64,000 nt of DNA from Gemmatimonadota bacterium (GTDB lineage: Bacteria; Gemmatimonadota; Gemmatimonadetes; Gemmatimonadales; GWC2-71-9), in contig JANYLJ010000018.1 in assembly GCA_025357945.1 (NCBI GenBank), positions 1 through 64,000 on the forward strand, written 5' to 3'. Shown piece by piece: positions 35,404-44,404 of the stretch (position 1 is the first letter of the stretch; each line of letters begins with the position of its first letter). A program made the translations under genes and the position numbers. The notes beneath the pieces were generated by a model, which saw only the letters and a list, made by a program, of their open reading frames with translations, was not told where the DNA came from and searched no databases.

Positions 35404-35871
35404 ATGGCGCTCCCCGACTCCCGACCGATGTCGTACTCTCGCGGCGAAATCTCCGTCCTCATCATGCCGCACATGGCCAACCTGCTCGGCGACCTGTTCG
35501 GCGGTAACCTGATGGCGCTGGTGGACCAGGCGGCCGCGATCGCGGCGATCCGGCACGCCGGAGGGCGGGTGGTGACGGCGTCGATTCACAAGGTCGACTT
35601 TCGCGAACGGATCCCGATCGGCTCGCTGGTGACCTGCCGGTCGACCGTGGACTTCGTGGGTTCCTCGTCGATGGATATCACGGTGGAGGTCTACGCCGAG
35701 ACGCCAAGCACGGGTGAACGGAAGCACGCCAACACGGCGCACGTCGTGTTCGTGTCGATCGACGAGAATGGCCGGCCGAAGCGGGTGCCGCGGCTCATTC
35801 CGGCCACCGTTGAAGAGAAGGAGCGCTACGCCGCGGCGGAGCAATATCGCAAAGAGCACCCGACCCGGTGA
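35404..35871 (+). CDS. Acyl-CoA thioesterase, hotdog fold (YciA/BACH-like)
   Basis: This 155-residue hotdog protein has LIMPHMANLLGDLFGGNLMALVDQAAAIAA near residues 19-48, the segment of the BACH/YciA family in which the helix carries the catalytic Asp, then HKVDFRERIPIGSLV and a terminal TAHVVFVSID strand. It hydrolyses acyl-CoA; the chain length is unknown. It is followed by a patatin-like gene overlapping at GTGA, so lipid or acyl turnover is a shared theme. Confidence 0.88.
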   Translation: MALPDSRPMSYSRGEISVLIMPHMANLLGDLFGGNLMALVDQAAAIAAIRHAGGRVVTASIHKVDFRERIPIGSLVTCRSTVDFVGSSSMDITVEVYAETPSTGERKHANTAHVVFVSIDENGRPKRVPRLIPATVEEKERYAAAEQYRKEHPTR

Positions 35872-36695
35872 CCGCACCACGTGTGGTGATGGTGCTGGGC
35901 GGTGGTGGGGCGAAGACTGCCGCGCACCTCGGTGCGGCGCGGGCGCTGCGCGACGCGGGAATCACGCCGATCCACTGGATCGGCACGTCGATGGGCGCGG
36001 TGATTGCCGCGGCGCTGGCGTCGGGCGAGGCGCCAGAGTCGATCCTCGAGCGGGTGGCGGCGATCCGGCGTGCCGACGTGTTGCGGCCGAACTGGACCGG
36101 ACTGCTGCGCGGCATCTGGTCGCCCGCTGTGATGCAAGCGAAGCCGATTCGCCGGTTGATCGAGCGGCTCGTGCCGGCGCGCTCGTTCGCGGAACTCGCG
36201 ACCCCGTGCACGGTGACCGCCGTCGAAGTAGCGACGGGGCGGGAAGTCGCCTTCGGCAGTGGTGGCGAAGATGCGCCGCTTGTCGATGTCCTCGCGGCGG
36301 CGTGCGCGTTGCCGCCGTACTTTCCACCTGCGGCGGTCAATGGGCGTACGTTCTATGACGGTGGCCTGCGTTCGCCGGTGCCGATCGGGCAGGCCGTCGG
36401 GATCGATTGCACCTTCGTGGTGGCGATTCACACGGCGCCGGGATTCGATGAGACGGGGAAGTCGCTGGAGGTGCCGCCGCCGCTCGTGGCTGCGGCCGAC
36501 ACCGCAATTGGTTGGTTGATGGCGGGCGCCGTGGAGCTTCAGCGTGAACGGTGGGATCGTACGCCGGGTCGGCCGCCGCTGATCTGGTTGCGGCCGACGG
36601 CGGACCGGGGTGCGATGTTCGCGGCCAGTCGCACGGCGGGATACGCCGCCGACGGCTATCGGGCGATGATGCAGGTACTCGAGGAGATGAAATGA
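35868..36695 (+). CDS. Patatin-like phospholipase
   Basis: This 275-residue serine lipid hydrolase has the oxyanion loop LGGGGAKTAAHLG near 9-21, the nucleophile elbow GTSMG near 39-43 and the catalytic aspartate in YDGGLRSPVP near 164-173. No signal peptide is present. GTG overlaps the thioesterase stop and its own end overlaps the DUF2203 gene. It belongs to the bacterial RssA-like patatin group. Confidence 0.9.
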   Translation: MTAPRVVMVLGGGGAKTAAHLGAARALRDAGITPIHWIGTSMGAVIAAALASGEAPESILERVAAIRRADVLRPNWTGLLRGIWSPAVMQAKPIRRLIERLVPARSFAELATPCTVTAVEVATGREVAFGSGGEDAPLVDVLAAACALPPYFPPAAVNGRTFYDGGLRSPVPIGQAVGIDCTFVVAIHTAPGFDETGKSLEVPPPLVAAADTAIGWLMAGAVELQRERWDRTPGRPPLIWLRPTADRGAMFAASRTAGYAADGYRAMMQVLEEMK

Positions 36696-37120
36696 CAGAG
36701 ACTGCTGTGCGGCAGTTCACGACGGAGCAGGCCGACGCCACGCTGCCACTCGTGCGCCGGATCGTGAGCGACCTGCTCGACCTGCATCCGCGCTGGCGAG
36801 CGGCCGTTGCCGCGTTCGAGGCCGAGCAGGCGATCGTCTCTGCCAGCGGCGAGACGCCCGACGCTCGCAGCACGCGGCTCGAAGCCGGCCGGCTGGCGGG
36901 TGAGATCGAGGCGTGCCTGGAAGAGTTCGAGCAGATCGGTTGTGTGTTCAAGGGCTTCGACGCTGGGCTGGTCGATTTCCCAGCCGTACTCGCCGGGCGC
37001 GACGTCTATCTCTGCTGGCAATACGATGAGCTGCGAGTCGAGTACTGGCACGAGATCGACGGCGGGTTCGCCGGGCGCCAGCCGCTCGACCCATTCCACT
37101 TTCCGGTGAACGAACCATGA
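36692..37120 (+). CDS. DUF2203-family protein
   Basis: This 142-residue protein has an N-terminal helical pair (FTTEQADATLPLVRRIVSDLLDLH) and the C-terminal signature IGCVFKGFDAGLVDFPAVLAGRDVYLCWQYDE followed by EIDGGFAGRQPL, characteristic of the DUF2203 family. The family has no established function. ATGA overlaps occur at both ends, with the patatin gene upstream and a membrane-protein gene downstream. Confidence 0.85.
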   Translation: MTETAVRQFTTEQADATLPLVRRIVSDLLDLHPRWRAAVAAFEAEQAIVSASGETPDARSTRLEAGRLAGEIEACLEEFEQIGCVFKGFDAGLVDFPAVLAGRDVYLCWQYDELRVEYWHEIDGGFAGRQPLDPFHFPVNEP

Positions 37121-37578
37121 ACGGTGTCTGGCACTTCGTCCATTCCCTCGCCTTCACGGCGTGGCTTGGTGGTGCGCTGTCGGCGATGGCAGTCGGGCTG
37201 ACCATGAAACAGATCGATCGCTCACTCTGGGGCGCGGTGGTGGACGCGCAGGCCGCGATCTATCGGGTGCTGATCGGCCCGGGGGCGATCGTGGTGGTCC
37301 TTTCCGGCATCGTCATGACGATGCGGATTTACGGTGGCATGTCGGGCGGACCGGCTGGCTCGTGGCTCGGCACGATGCAAGGCGCCGGGATCGTCGGCGC
37401 CCTGGTCACGTTACTGGGCGCGATGCCCGCGGCCACGAAATTGTCGCGACTGGAACCGCTCGGCCCGCAGGCGGCGGCATTCGATGCGCTGCGCAAGCGG
37501 CTCGCGATCACCGCGTCCATCGGGGGCACGCTGGGCCTCATCGCCCTGCTCGCGGGCTCGTTCTACCAGCGGGTATGA
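37117..37578 (+). CDS. Four-helix integral membrane protein
   Basis: This 153-residue protein has predicted membrane segments near 8-28, 50-70, 86-103 and 130-149. FVHSLAFTAWLGGAL and IGPGAIVVVLSGIVM are like DUF2269/copper-resistance-D-type small membrane proteins with an N-terminal histidine, possibly heme- or metal-linked, but this is a weak resemblance. ATG overlaps the DUF2203 stop. Confidence 0.75.
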   Translation: MNGVWHFVHSLAFTAWLGGALSAMAVGLTMKQIDRSLWGAVVDAQAAIYRVLIGPGAIVVVLSGIVMTMRIYGGMSGGPAGSWLGTMQGAGIVGALVTLLGAMPAATKLSRLEPLGPQAAAFDALRKRLAITASIGGTLGLIALLAGSFYQRV

Positions 37579-37639
37579 CACTTGTCTCGCCGCGCAACGC
37601 GGCGCTGCGGACGGTGGAGTTGCTGAGACACGCCAAGTA

Positions 37640-37739
37640 GCAGGAGAGACGAGAGACGAGAGACGAGAACTGCCGGGCCCCGGGCCGTACCCAAGGTATC
37701 GCGTGTTTTGTCTCGTCTCTCATCTCTCGCCTCTCCTGC
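37640..37739. repeat. Long imperfect palindrome with GAGACGAGA tandem arms (copy B)
   Basis: 30-base arms at 37640-37669 and 37710-37739 match as inverted copies at 27 of 30 positions. Arm units are GAGACGA repeats as in copy A (32904-33018); the 40-base loop is unrelated to that of copy A. It again lies between convergent genes, and its right arm supplies the stop codon and last six codons of mutY. Confidence 0.88.
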
Positions 37740-38400
37740 CTGTCAGACAGCTTTTCCGCACCGGGCAGATATCGCACCGCATTACCCGCGCGGTGCAGAT
37801 GAGCGCTCCCAGTTCCATCAATGCCTGATTGGTGGTCCACGCCGTGTTGCCGGCGCGGGGCACCAGCGCCTTGGCGGTGTCCCAGAGCTGGCGGTCGCCG
37901 GCGGCACCTTTCCGCAGTCGGGGATGGAAGACGCGGCGGAGGACCCGGGCCACATTGGTGTCGATCGCCGGCTCCGCGAGCTCGTAGGCGAAGCTCGCGA
38001 CCGCGCCTGCGGTGTACGCGCCGATCCCGGGGAGCGACCGCAGGACGGCAGTGTCCCGCGGTACCTCTCCCTGGTGGTGCGTGACCACATGGCGCGCTGC
38101 CCGGCGCAGGTTTTCCGCCCGCCGGTAGTAGCCGAGGCCATCCCACGCGTCACGAACGCGCCTCGGAGTTGCGACGGCGAGGTGCTGTACCGTGGGGAAG
38201 CGTTCGAGAAAGCGCGGCCAGTATGCCGTGACCCGTGCCACCTGGGTCTGCTGCAGCATCACCTCGGAAACGAGGACCTGGTACGGGTCCCGGGTGCGGC
38301 GCCAGGGGAGGTCCCGGCCATGACGGCGGAACCAGGCGAGGAGGTTCCGGCGAAAATGCCAACGCCGGGTCTCTGGATCGAGGATGGACTTTCGGGGCAT
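37720..38400 (-). CDS. mutY: MutY-like A/G-specific adenine glycosylase, short form
   Basis: The 226-residue HhH-GPD base-excision glycosylase has the catalytic Glu in SEVMLQQTQV (E46), the HhH loop LPGIGAYTAGAVASFAYE (123-140), the catalytic Asp D147 and a 4Fe-4S site C202-X6-C209-X2-C212-X5-C218. MutY proteins normally continue about 130 residues further with an 8-oxoG-recognising domain; here the protein stops eight residues after the last cluster cysteine, and residues 221-226 are encoded by palindrome B. Lacking that domain it could behave more like a MIG/thymine glycosylase. ATG at 38400 is used. Confidence 0.85.
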   Translation of the reverse strand: MPRKSILDPETRRWHFRRNLLAWFRRHGRDLPWRRTRDPYQVLVSEVMLQQTQVARVTAYWPRFLERFPTVQHLAVATPRRVRDAWDGLGYYRRAENLRRAARHVVTHHQGEVPRDTAVLRSLPGIGAYTAGAVASFAYELAEPAIDTNVARVLRRVFHPRLRKGAAGDRQLWDTAKALVPRAGNTAWTTNQALMELGALICTARVMRCDICPVRKSCLTGRRGER

Positions 38401-38420
38401 CGAGGGGCAAGATAGAGGCA

Positions 38421-39212
38421 ATGAGCACTCTGATCGAGCGTACACTGAACCGGGCGGGGCGGCTTGCCATGGACCCGCTTTGGGCCGTCGGTCAGTTCGC
38501 CGGCATGGTGCTGGACATGGTCCGCGGGCTCGCGGACGTCAAGGTCTGGCTGCCGCGCACGGTGGATGAATCCTGGCGCATCGGTGTTGGCTCGCTTTTC
38601 ATCGTGCTGCTGATTTCCTCGTTCACCGGGGGCGTCACCGCCCTGCAGGCCGGCTACCAGTTTACCGGCAACATCCCGATCTACGTGGTGGGATCGCTGG
38701 TGACCGAGTCGGTGGTCCTGGAACTCGGGCCCGTCCTGGTCGGTCTGATCCTGGCGGGACGGATTGGTGCGCGGTATGCCGCCGAGCTGGGGACGATGCG
38801 GGTGACCGAGCAGATCGACGCCCTCGAGTCGCTCGGGCGGGCACCGTCGAGCTACCTGCTGATTCCGCGGGTACTCGCCTGCCTGTTGATGATCCCGGTG
38901 CTGGTGGTGATCGCCGATTTCGTCGCCGTTGGCACTGGCTGGATCATGGCGAAGTCGACGCTGGGGATTTCCAACCAGGACTTCGCGTACGGGGCCCGGG
39001 TCTACTGGCACCCGCTCGATGGCTGGTATTCGGTGATCAAGGGATTCTTCTTCGCCGGCGCGATTTCGCTGATCTCGTGCTATCGCGGCTTCACCACGAA
39101 GCAAGGTGCCGAAGGCGTCGGCCGGTCGACGACCGGCGCCGTGGTGACCAGCTCGATCCTGATCCTGCTGCTGGACGTTGTGCTCGCCAAGTTGATCCTC
39201 AAGCCGAAATGA
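38421..39212 (+). CDS. mlaE: MlaE-family lipid ABC permease
   Basis: This 263-residue inner-membrane permease has five or so helices and the family segments LELGPVLVGLILAGRIGARYAAELGTMRVTEQIDALESLG and AISLISCYRGFTTKQGAEGVGRSTTGAVV. It forms the membrane part of the Mla phospholipid transporter between inner and outer membranes. ATG at 38421 is 20 bp from the divergent mutY start. Its end overlaps mlaF (ATGA). Confidence 0.92.
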   Translation: MSTLIERTLNRAGRLAMDPLWAVGQFAGMVLDMVRGLADVKVWLPRTVDESWRIGVGSLFIVLLISSFTGGVTALQAGYQFTGNIPIYVVGSLVTESVVLELGPVLVGLILAGRIGARYAAELGTMRVTEQIDALESLGRAPSSYLLIPRVLACLLMIPVLVVIADFVAVGTGWIMAKSTLGISNQDFAYGARVYWHPLDGWYSVIKGFFFAGAISLISCYRGFTTKQGAEGVGRSTTGAVVTSSILILLLDVVLAKLILKPK

Positions 39213-39955
39213 TCGAGATTCGCCATGTTTCCAAGCGTTTCGGCGCCCAGGTCGTCCTCGACGGCGTGGACCTGACCGTGCAGGACGGCGAGACGCTGGC
39301 GCTGCTCGGGCCTTCGGGGACCGGGAAGAGCGTGCTGCTCAAGGCGATCATCGGGCTGATTCGTCCCGATCGCGGCGAAATTATTGTGGACGGGCAGCAC
39401 GTGGCGAAGCTCAAGCACGGCGCGCTGTCAAAGCTGCGGGCGACGATCGGCTACGTCTTCCAGAATGGCGCGCTCTTCGATTCGATGGACGTGTTCGAGA
39501 ACATCCGACTCGGCCTCACCGACGAGCAACAGTTCAACGACATGACGTACGCGCACGAGCGCGCTTCGGAGTGCTTGCGGCTGGTGAACCTCAATCCCGA
39601 CGTGTCGAAGAAGATGCCGGCGGACCTCTCCGGCGGGATGCGCAAGCGCGTCGGTATCGCCCGTGCGATTGCGGGAAAGCCCAAGTACGTGCTCTATGAC
39701 GAGCCGACGTCGGGGCTCGACCCGGTCAACTCGGACATTATTGACGCCCTGATGACGCGCCTCAAGGACGAACTCGGCGTCACCAGCATCATGGTAACGC
39801 ACGATGTTCGCGGATCATTTCGCACTGCCGACCGGATCGCGCTGCTCACCGGCGGCAAGATCGTCGCCATCGGGCCGCCGGACGAATTCAAGGAGTCCGA
39901 GGTCCCCGAGGTCCGTGCTTTCCTGGAGCGCGACTTCGATCTCGCGCCGCTATGA
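39209..39955 (+). CDS. mlaF: MlaF-family ABC ATPase
   Basis: This 248-residue ATPase has Walker A GPSGTGKS at 34-41, an FQNGALFDSMDVFENI Q-loop that is diagnostic of Mla-type ATPases, the signature LSGGMRKRVGIARA and Walker B VLYDEPTSGLDP. It powers MlaE. ATG overlaps the mlaE stop, and mlaD follows after 13 bp. Confidence 0.94.
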   Translation: MIEIRHVSKRFGAQVVLDGVDLTVQDGETLALLGPSGTGKSVLLKAIIGLIRPDRGEIIVDGQHVAKLKHGALSKLRATIGYVFQNGALFDSMDVFENIRLGLTDEQQFNDMTYAHERASECLRLVNLNPDVSKKMPADLSGGMRKRVGIARAIAGKPKYVLYDEPTSGLDPVNSDIIDALMTRLKDELGVTSIMVTHDVRGSFRTADRIALLTGGKIVAIGPPDEFKESEVPEVRAFLERDFDLAPL

Positions 39956-39968
39956 ACGGAGTCGACCA

Positions 39969-40844
39969 ATGAACTCGTACCAGAAAACCGCCGCCGTGGG
40001 GTTGTTCGTCATCCTCGGTGCCACGCTGTTCCTGGGCGGTGTGCTCTGGCTGCGCGGCAAGTCCGTCGGCAAGGCCGAACTGAACGTGCTCTACACCGAC
40101 ATCGGCAACCTCAAGGAAGGTGCGCCGGTGCGCATCTCCGGGGCGCCGGTGGGTCGCGTCACCGAGATCGTGTATCAGGACCAGGGGCGGGTGGCGGTCG
40201 GGATCAAATTCGCCGAGAAGATCGTCGTGACGGCGACTGCCACCGCCCCGATCACGGCTGTCGGGATGCTCGGTGATGAGGTGATCATGCTTGATCCCGG
40301 CCGGGGCACGCCGCTGGCGCCAGGCGACACGATCAAGGGCAGTATTGCACCGGGCGTGTTCGACAAGGCCGCCATCATCGCCGAACAGGCGGCGCAGACG
40401 CTCACCAAGGTCAACGCGATGCTCGATCCGAAGCTGATCGCCGACCTGCGCAACACGCTGACGTCGACGCAGAAATTCATGGCGTTCCTGGCCGACCAGC
40501 AGAACGGCCCGACATCGCAAGTGAAGCCCACGCTGCTGGTGCTGCAGCGGACAACAGCACGGCTCGACTCCACGCTGACGCAGATTGACGCGAAGTCCTT
40601 GCAGGCGCGGGTCGACACGACGATGCGAGCGGCGACGAGCGCCACGAACCGGCTCGGGGCGATGACGGCGCACGCCGATTCACTGATGACGCGGATCGAA
40701 CATGGCAATGGCACCGTCAGCAAGTTGCTTAACGACAGCACACTGTATTCCGACCTGCGGAAGACGATGCAGGCGATGACCGACCTGCTCAACGAAATCA
40801 AGAAGAATCCCGGCAAGATCGGCGTCACCGTGAAGGTGTTCTGA
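39969..40844 (+). CDS. mlaD: MlaD/MCE-domain lipid-binding protein
   Basis: This 291-residue periplasmic protein is tethered by an N-terminal helix (about 8-27). The MCE domain follows: [30 protein letters not shown] (about 40-70) and [17 protein letters not shown]. The last 150 residues are helical with heptad-like spacing and may form a barrel or tunnel. ATG at 39969 follows GGAG by 7 bases. MlaC and MlaB partners are not in the window. Confidence 0.9.
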   Translation: MNSYQKTAAVGLFVILGATLFLGGVLWLRGKSVGKAELNVLYTDIGNLKEGAPVRISGAPVGRVTEIVYQDQGRVAVGIKFAEKIVVTATATAPITAVGMLGDEVIMLDPGRGTPLAPGDTIKGSIAPGVFDKAAIIAEQAAQTLTKVNAMLDPKLIADLRNTLTSTQKFMAFLADQQNGPTSQVKPTLLVLQRTTARLDSTLTQIDAKSLQARVDTTMRAATSATNRLGAMTAHADSLMTRIEHGNGTVSKLLNDSTLYSDLRKTMQAMTDLLNEIKKNPGKIGVTVKVF

Positions 40845-40854
40845 GGAGCGTGCA

Positions 40855-41412
40855 GTGAGTGAGATCAAGGAGCACATCCGTGCGATACTGACCGAGTTGG
40901 GCGAAGATCCCGACCGCCCGGGGCTGCAGCGCACCTCCGAGCGGGTGGAGAAGTCGCTCCGGTTCCTGACGCAGGGATACGCGCAGAGCGCCACGCAGGA
41001 GATCGGCAATGCCCTCTTCCACGAGACGCACAACAACATGGTGCTGGTGCGCGACATCGAGTTCTACTCGCTGTGCGAGCACCACATGCTGCCGTTCTAC
41101 GGCAAGGCGCACGTGGCGTACATCCCGAACGGCAGGATCGTCGGGCTGTCGAAAATGGCGCGCGTGGTGGATGTTTTTGCCCGTCGGCTGCAGGTGCAAG
41201 AGCGGATGACCGACCAGATCGCCGACGCCCTCGAGGCGGAGCTTCATCCGCGCGGCGTGGGCGTCGTGCTCAACGCTGCCCACCTCTGCATGATGATGCG
41301 CGGCGTGCAGAAGCAGGGCTCGAGCACGATCACCTCCGCATTGCGCGGATCCTTTCTTGACGACCAGCGCACGCGCGAGGAGTTCCTCCGCCTGGTACAC
41401 GGCGCGCGATGA
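40855..41412 (+). CDS. folE: GTP cyclohydrolase I
   Basis: This 185-residue enzyme makes dihydroneopterin triphosphate from GTP, the first step of folate synthesis. [25 protein letters not shown] supplies the zinc cysteine and histidines, [23 protein letters not shown] is the family core, and [21 protein letters not shown] carries the second zinc cysteine. GTG at 40855 is used. Its stop overlaps the rnz start. Confidence 0.95.
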   Translation: MSEIKEHIRAILTELGEDPDRPGLQRTSERVEKSLRFLTQGYAQSATQEIGNALFHETHNNMVLVRDIEFYSLCEHHMLPFYGKAHVAYIPNGRIVGLSKMARVVDVFARRLQVQERMTDQIADALEAELHPRGVGVVLNAAHLCMMMRGVQKQGSSTITSALRGSFLDDQRTREEFLRLVHGAR

Positions 41413-42320
41413 TGCAGGTGACGTTCCTTGGCACCAGTGCCGCGGTGCCCACGGTCGATCGCAACGTTTCCGCGCTGATGCTGCAGCGCGAGGGCGAGCT
41501 ACTGCTCTTCGATTGTGGCGAGGGGACGCAACGGCAGATGATGCGCTACACCGCCGGATTTGCGGTGGAAGATGTTTTTATCACCCACTACCACGCCGAC
41601 CACACGCTCGGGATCCCCGGCTTGTTGCGCACGATGGGGTTGCAAGGTCGCACCGCACCGGTGCGACTGCACGGTCCGCGCGGTGCCCAGCGACACCTCG
41701 GCGCGCTGGTGGCGCTCGGCATGGAACGACCGAAGTTTCCGGTGGAGATCGTCGAACTGCGCGCCGGGGATGTGTTGCCGCGTGGCGAATACGATCTCGT
41801 GGTCGGTGAGGCGAATCACAAGGGTGATTGCCTGGCGTATGCGATCGCCGAGCGCGACCGGCTCGGTCGATTCGATCCCGAACGTGCGCGCGCACTTGGC
41901 ATCCCCGAGGGGCCGATGTGGGGGAAGATTCACACGGGCGAGTCAGTGACACTAGGTGATGGGCGGGTCGTGGCGCCGACCGAGCTGGTCGGGGCGCCGC
42001 GTCCGGGCCGGCGGCTGGTGTATTCGGGCGACACCACGGTGTGCGCGGGGGTGGCCGAGCTTGCCCGCGGCGCCGACCTGTTGATCCACGAGGCGACCTT
42101 CGGGGCCGATGAGCGGGAGCGGGCGGCCGAAACCGGGCATTCCACGGCAGCTGGGGCGGCGACGGTCGCGCGGGATGCCGGCGTGAAACGCCTCGTCCTG
42201 ACCCACATCTCGGCCAGGTACACGCGGGAGGCGCCGGAGCTGGTGGCCGAGGCGCGGGAGATTTTCGCGGGGACGGAAGTGGCGCGGGACGGAATGGTGG
42301 TCGACGTGCCCTTTTCCTAG
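41409..42320 (+). CDS. rnz: Ribonuclease Z (tRNA 3' endonuclease)
   Basis: This 303-residue metallo-beta-lactamase-fold nuclease processes tRNA 3' ends. The zinc motif HYHADH is at 60-65, EGTQRQMM and [14 protein letters not shown] are typical of the RNase Z group, and YSGDT and HEATF provide later metal ligands, followed by LTHISARY. It lies 19 bp upstream of a tRNA gene that lacks an encoded CCA, a fitting substrate. Confidence 0.94.
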   Translation: MMQVTFLGTSAAVPTVDRNVSALMLQREGELLLFDCGEGTQRQMMRYTAGFAVEDVFITHYHADHTLGIPGLLRTMGLQGRTAPVRLHGPRGAQRHLGALVALGMERPKFPVEIVELRAGDVLPRGEYDLVVGEANHKGDCLAYAIAERDRLGRFDPERARALGIPEGPMWGKIHTGESVTLGDGRVVAPTELVGAPRPGRRLVYSGDTTVCAGVAELARGADLLIHEATFGADERERAAETGHSTAAGAATVARDAGVKRLVLTHISARYTREAPELVAEAREIFAGTEVARDGMVVDVPFS

Positions 42321-42339
42321 TACTTTTGGCTCCCCTCGG

Positions 42340-42412
42340 GGGGCTGTAGCTCAGATGGGAGAGCGCTGCATTCGCATTGCAGAGGTCAGGGGTTCGATCC
42401 CCCTCAGCTCCA
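42340..42412 (+). tRNA. tRNA-Ala (anticodon CGC)
   Basis: A 73-base cloverleaf: acceptor GGGGCTG pairs with CAGCTCC (one G-T), D-arm GCTC...GAGC, anticodon stem CTGCA/TGCAG around TTCGCAT giving anticodon CGC, T-arm GGGGTTCGATCCCC, discriminator A. CCA is not encoded. Confidence 0.96.
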
Positions 42413-42469
42413 TGGCCCGCATCGATTCACCGGTGCGGGCATTGTTCTTGCCGGTATCTGGCGGGTCCA

Positions 42470-43975
42470 ATGATCCGCCGGATCGATTCGCCCAGCCGCC
42501 AGCCCGCGCCGGCGCCCGCCGTCCTCCCTGCTGACCGCCTTTCTGGGCGGCCGTCTGAAGGGCGCGCGGGCACCATCAAGCTTCCGGGGGAGGAGGCCGA
42601 CGGGGGCGTAAGGCTTGCCGAGGTGGTGAGTGCGCTGTCCTACGCGCTCGACATCACCGAGGGGCAGCCGATGGGCCACGCGGTGCGGACTACGCTGATC
42701 GCGATGCGTCTCGCGTCACAACTCGGCTTGCCCGACGACCAGCGCAGCGCGCTCTTCTACACGTCGCTCCTGAAGGACCTCGGTTGTTCCAGCAATTCGG
42801 CGCGGCTGGCGACGCTCTTCGGCGCCGACGATCAGCTGCTGAAATACGCCCACAAGCTCACCGACTGGCGCGCCACCAAGGATGCCGCCAGATACGCCTT
42901 CAAGTATTCGCTCCCCGGCAAGGGTCGGGTTGCGAAAGCGTGGCACATGTTGATGCTCGGCGTGAAGGAGCAGGGTGTCGTGCGATCGCTGGCGCAGACG
43001 CGGTGCGAGCGTGGCGCCGAGATCGCGACGATGCTCGGACTGCCTCCCGGGACGTCGGAAGCGATCCGTGCGCTCGACGAGCATTGGGACGGTGGTGGCT
43101 TGCCGTACGGTGTGAAAGGTTCAGCGACGCCGCTGCTCGGGCGGATTGCCTGTCTGGCTCAGACGGTGGCGGTGTTCCAGAGTGCGTTCGACGTGCGTAC
43201 CGCGTACGAGATGACGCAGGCGCGTCGTGGTCGCTGGTTCGATCCGGTGCTTGTGGATGCGCTGCATGCGTTCCAGTTCGATGCCGCATTCTGGGCATCG
43301 TTGCGCGATGCCGATTTGCTCACGCGCGTGCACGACATGGAGCCCGGGGATCGGGTGATCTACTGCGACGAATACCAGCTTGACACGGTGGCCGAAGCAT
43401 TCGCCCGGGTTGTCGATGCCAAGAGTCCGTACACGTCGCGTCATTCGCAAAATGTCGCGGTGATCGCGGTGAACGCGGCGAGCGCGATGGGGATCGAGCG
43501 CAAGGATCTGTTGACGTTGCGCCGGGCGGCGTTGCTGCATGATATCGGGAAACTAGGGGTGTCGAACGCGATTCTGGACAAGCCGGCTGCGCTCGATGAC
43601 GAAGAATGGGACTCGATGCGGCAGCACACGCGGTCCACGCTGGAGATTCTCAAGCGGGTGCCTCGGTTCCGCCAGTTCGCGGCGACCGCTGCGGCGCATC
43701 ATGAGCGACTCGATGGCAGCGGGTATCACCTGGGGCTCGGTGGTGAGCAACTCGGGCAGTTGGCGCGGATCATTGCGGTGGCGGACGTGACCGAGGCGTT
43801 GTCGGCGGACCGGCCGTATCGTGCGGGGCTGCCGGTGGAGCGGGTGACGGGGACGCTGCGAATACTGGTCGCGCAGCAGCAACTCTGTCCGACGACGGTG
43901 GCGGCATTGCAGGCGACGTTTCGGGGGTTGCCTGAGGAGCCGGTGGCGGGTCCGGTCTCGGTGAAGGTGGCGTAG
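42470..43975 (+). CDS. Tandem HD/HD-GYP phosphodiesterase-like signalling protein
   Basis: The 501-residue protein has two HD-type halves. The first (about 65-300) has GHAVRTTLIAMRLA and LDEHWDGGGLPYG, but the HD pair is degenerate (LLKDLGC). The second (about 320-490) is better kept: TSRHSQNVAVIAV, ALLHDIGKLGVSNAIL, HTRSTLEIL and HHERLDGSGYH. The GYP position reads GYH, so c-di-GMP hydrolysis is likely but not certain. ATG at 42470 starts the chain 57 bp after the tRNA. Confidence 0.85.
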   Translation: MIRRIDSPSRQPAPAPAVLPADRLSGRPSEGRAGTIKLPGEEADGGVRLAEVVSALSYALDITEGQPMGHAVRTTLIAMRLASQLGLPDDQRSALFYTSLLKDLGCSSNSARLATLFGADDQLLKYAHKLTDWRATKDAARYAFKYSLPGKGRVAKAWHMLMLGVKEQGVVRSLAQTRCERGAEIATMLGLPPGTSEAIRALDEHWDGGGLPYGVKGSATPLLGRIACLAQTVAVFQSAFDVRTAYEMTQARRGRWFDPVLVDALHAFQFDAAFWASLRDADLLTRVHDMEPGDRVIYCDEYQLDTVAEAFARVVDAKSPYTSRHSQNVAVIAVNAASAMGIERKDLLTLRRAALLHDIGKLGVSNAILDKPAALDDEEWDSMRQHTRSTLEILKRVPRFRQFAATAAAHHERLDGSGYHLGLGGEQLGQLARIIAVADVTEALSADRPYRAGLPVERVTGTLRILVAQQQLCPTTVAALQATFRGLPEEPVAGPVSVKVA

Positions 43976-44404
43976 GGGGCGGTGGGAGGGAAAAGCGTTA
44001 TCGCCCCGAGCGCAGCGATGGGGATCCGAACTCGCCACGACTGACGTTCGACGTATCGTCCGGCCACCCTGCCGGTGCAAGATTGCACTCCGCTTCCTCC
44101 ATCACGACGCTGGGTACGTCCCCCGTCGCCGTCGAGGTACCCCGGTGCGGTGTGACGTGATTTGCGACGCACCGGCTCGCGCAGGGGCAGGACATCCGTA
44201 CTGTCAACGCCGGTTTGAAATGTTCAATTTCCGCCCGTGCAATTCCCCGCCTTAAACACACCGTACGTCGGATTTTTCCGATCGTCGTCTGCAACCGCCC
44301 TTGTCGGGCAGCCAGGACGACGTCACCTTCCGCGGATGACTCCGACCGCCGTTGTCCACGACATCCTCCGCGCCACCGATGCCCCCAGCTCGCGGGAGGC
44401 GAAC
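43976..44404. other. 429-bp region without a supported gene upstream of the PQQ dehydrogenase
   Basis: A plus-strand frame open from 44237 into the dehydrogenase lacks a ribosome site. A minus-strand frame (43998-44294) shows no recognisable domain. A small TCGGA-TTTT-TCCGA hairpin lies near 44268-44282. The stretch may be a long 5' leader; I see no riboswitch fold I can name. Confidence 0.4.
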
